The translations under genes were made by a program, and so were the position numbers. A DNA stretch of 35,547 nucleotides. Origin: Thiobacillus sp. UBA2597. GTDB lineage: Bacteria > Pseudomonadota > Gammaproteobacteria > Burkholderiales > Thiobacillaceae. The stretch lies in contig DDKN01000064.1 of the NCBI GenBank assembly GCA_002339725.1, positions 1 to 35,547 on the forward strand, given 5' to 3'. The first letter of the stretch is position 1, and each line of letters starts with the position of its first letter. The notes below the pieces were generated by a model. That model searched no databases. It saw only the letters and a program-made list of their open reading frames with translations, and was not told the DNA's origin. Of the stretch, positions 35,298 through 35,547 are shown piece after piece.

Positions 35298-35498
35298 ATG
35301 AGCAAGCAATTTCTTTCCGAGGTCGAGCCGGGCAAGACGCTACGTTACGCGATGGGGGACGTGCTTTAGTTTGAGAGAAACGGGTTGCGCAAGCCAGTAC
35401 CCAGAAAGATCACACCAGCAGAGCCAAGTAAGCCCGACATCATCCAGAGCATGACCGTTTGCGATGTGGTGGCCGGCCTGCCCGCTGGCGGGGGATAG
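35298..35498 (+). pseudogene. Small ORF interrupted by an in-frame TAG
   Basis: An ATG at 35298 follows a strong GGAGG ribosome-binding site 5 nt upstream. The frame encodes 23 residues (MSKQFLSEVEPGKTLRYAMG...) up to TAG 35367-35369. The same frame then continues without another stop for 42 codons (FERNGLRKPVPRK...) to TAG 35496-35498. A single nonsense mutation in a 66-residue gene explains this best; alternatively the 23-residue peptide is the whole product, or the frame is chance. I do not recognise the family. Basic residues dominate the middle (RNGLRKPVPRK), and there is no membrane segment or signal peptide. Confidence 0.4.
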
Positions 35499-35547
35499 CC
35501 TCCTCACACCGTCGAGAGCCAGCCCTAGTTGTAATGTTTCAATAGGT

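Larger units (their letters stand above)
34927..35547. other. Gene-poor tail after the EamA gene
   Basis: No convincing full-length gene lies in these 621 bp. Short open frames before 35140 only read through the hairpin and have no family character. From about 35140 the sequence is less GC-rich than the rest of the window. It holds a short hairpin CGACCG/CGGTCG (35149-35164), a 6-bp inverted repeat ATTGAA-A-TTCAAT (35177-35189), a TTGACA (35223-35228) without a matching -10, and a small ORF with an in-frame TAG (35298-35498). It may be decayed or acquired DNA. Confidence 0.6.

Noticed and set aside
35367..35369. TAG decoded as pyrrolysine or by programmed read-through
   Set aside because: No supporting element or decoding gene is visible, and a simple nonsense mutation or a chance frame is far more likely.

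Overview
The window is high-GC chromosomal DNA, almost fully packed with genes on both strands, from what looks like a betaproteobacterium. I infer this from the tig-clpP-clpX-lon-hup-tRNA-ppiD order, the EarP/arginine-type EF-P pair, the hpnCDE squalene genes and a tandem cphA'/cphA cyanophycin locus. A Thiobacillus/Hydrogenophilales or Nitrosomonadales-like organism would fit, but no rRNA or species marker is present to decide.

Layout. (1) 1-3766: the N-terminal part of ftsK (minus, cut by the window edge), trxB and an Smr-domain gene (plus), then tadA and an overlapping L,D-transpeptidase gene (minus). (2) 3899-12157, all minus: the protein quality-control block tig-clpP-clpX-lon, then hup (HU), tRNA-Val, tRNA-Asp, an intrinsic terminator and ppiD. 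lon has a sigma-32-like promoter and hup a near-consensus sigma-70 promoter. (3) 12382-12903, minus: a GlcG/HbpS-family gene and tRNA-Leu, with a perfect 19-bp tandem repeat directly upstream of the tRNA. (4) 13019-18170, plus: hpnC-hpnD-hpnE (farnesyl diphosphate to squalene), a YciK-like short-chain dehydrogenase whose catalytic Tyr is Phe, and a thioredoxin/DsbD-like membrane protein that appears to start at CTG. (5) radA (minus), divergent from two overlapping hybrid sensor kinases, then earP and efp, closed by a palindromic terminator. (6) 26756-34478: a cyanophycin locus. cphA' and cphA lie on the minus strand; divergent from them is an ABC exporter with a zinc-ribbon insert, followed by an overlapping DUF1854 gene. 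A half-size EamA transporter follows. (7) 34927-35547: a less gene-like tail with a very long perfect hairpin and a small ORF interrupted by an in-frame TAG.

The most interesting part is the cyanophycin locus. The two synthetase-like proteins have lost opposite functions. CphA' keeps an HxxEH motif in its N-domain and an ATP-grasp domain, but its Mur-ligase P-loop is destroyed and its C-terminal Mur domain is missing. CphA keeps ATP-grasp and a complete Mur ligase, but has lost the HxxEH motif. This suggests division of labour between primer generation or Asp/dipeptide ligation and arginine addition. The ABC/DUF1854 pair next to it has no established role. No cyanophycinase or isoaspartyl dipeptidase gene lies in the window.
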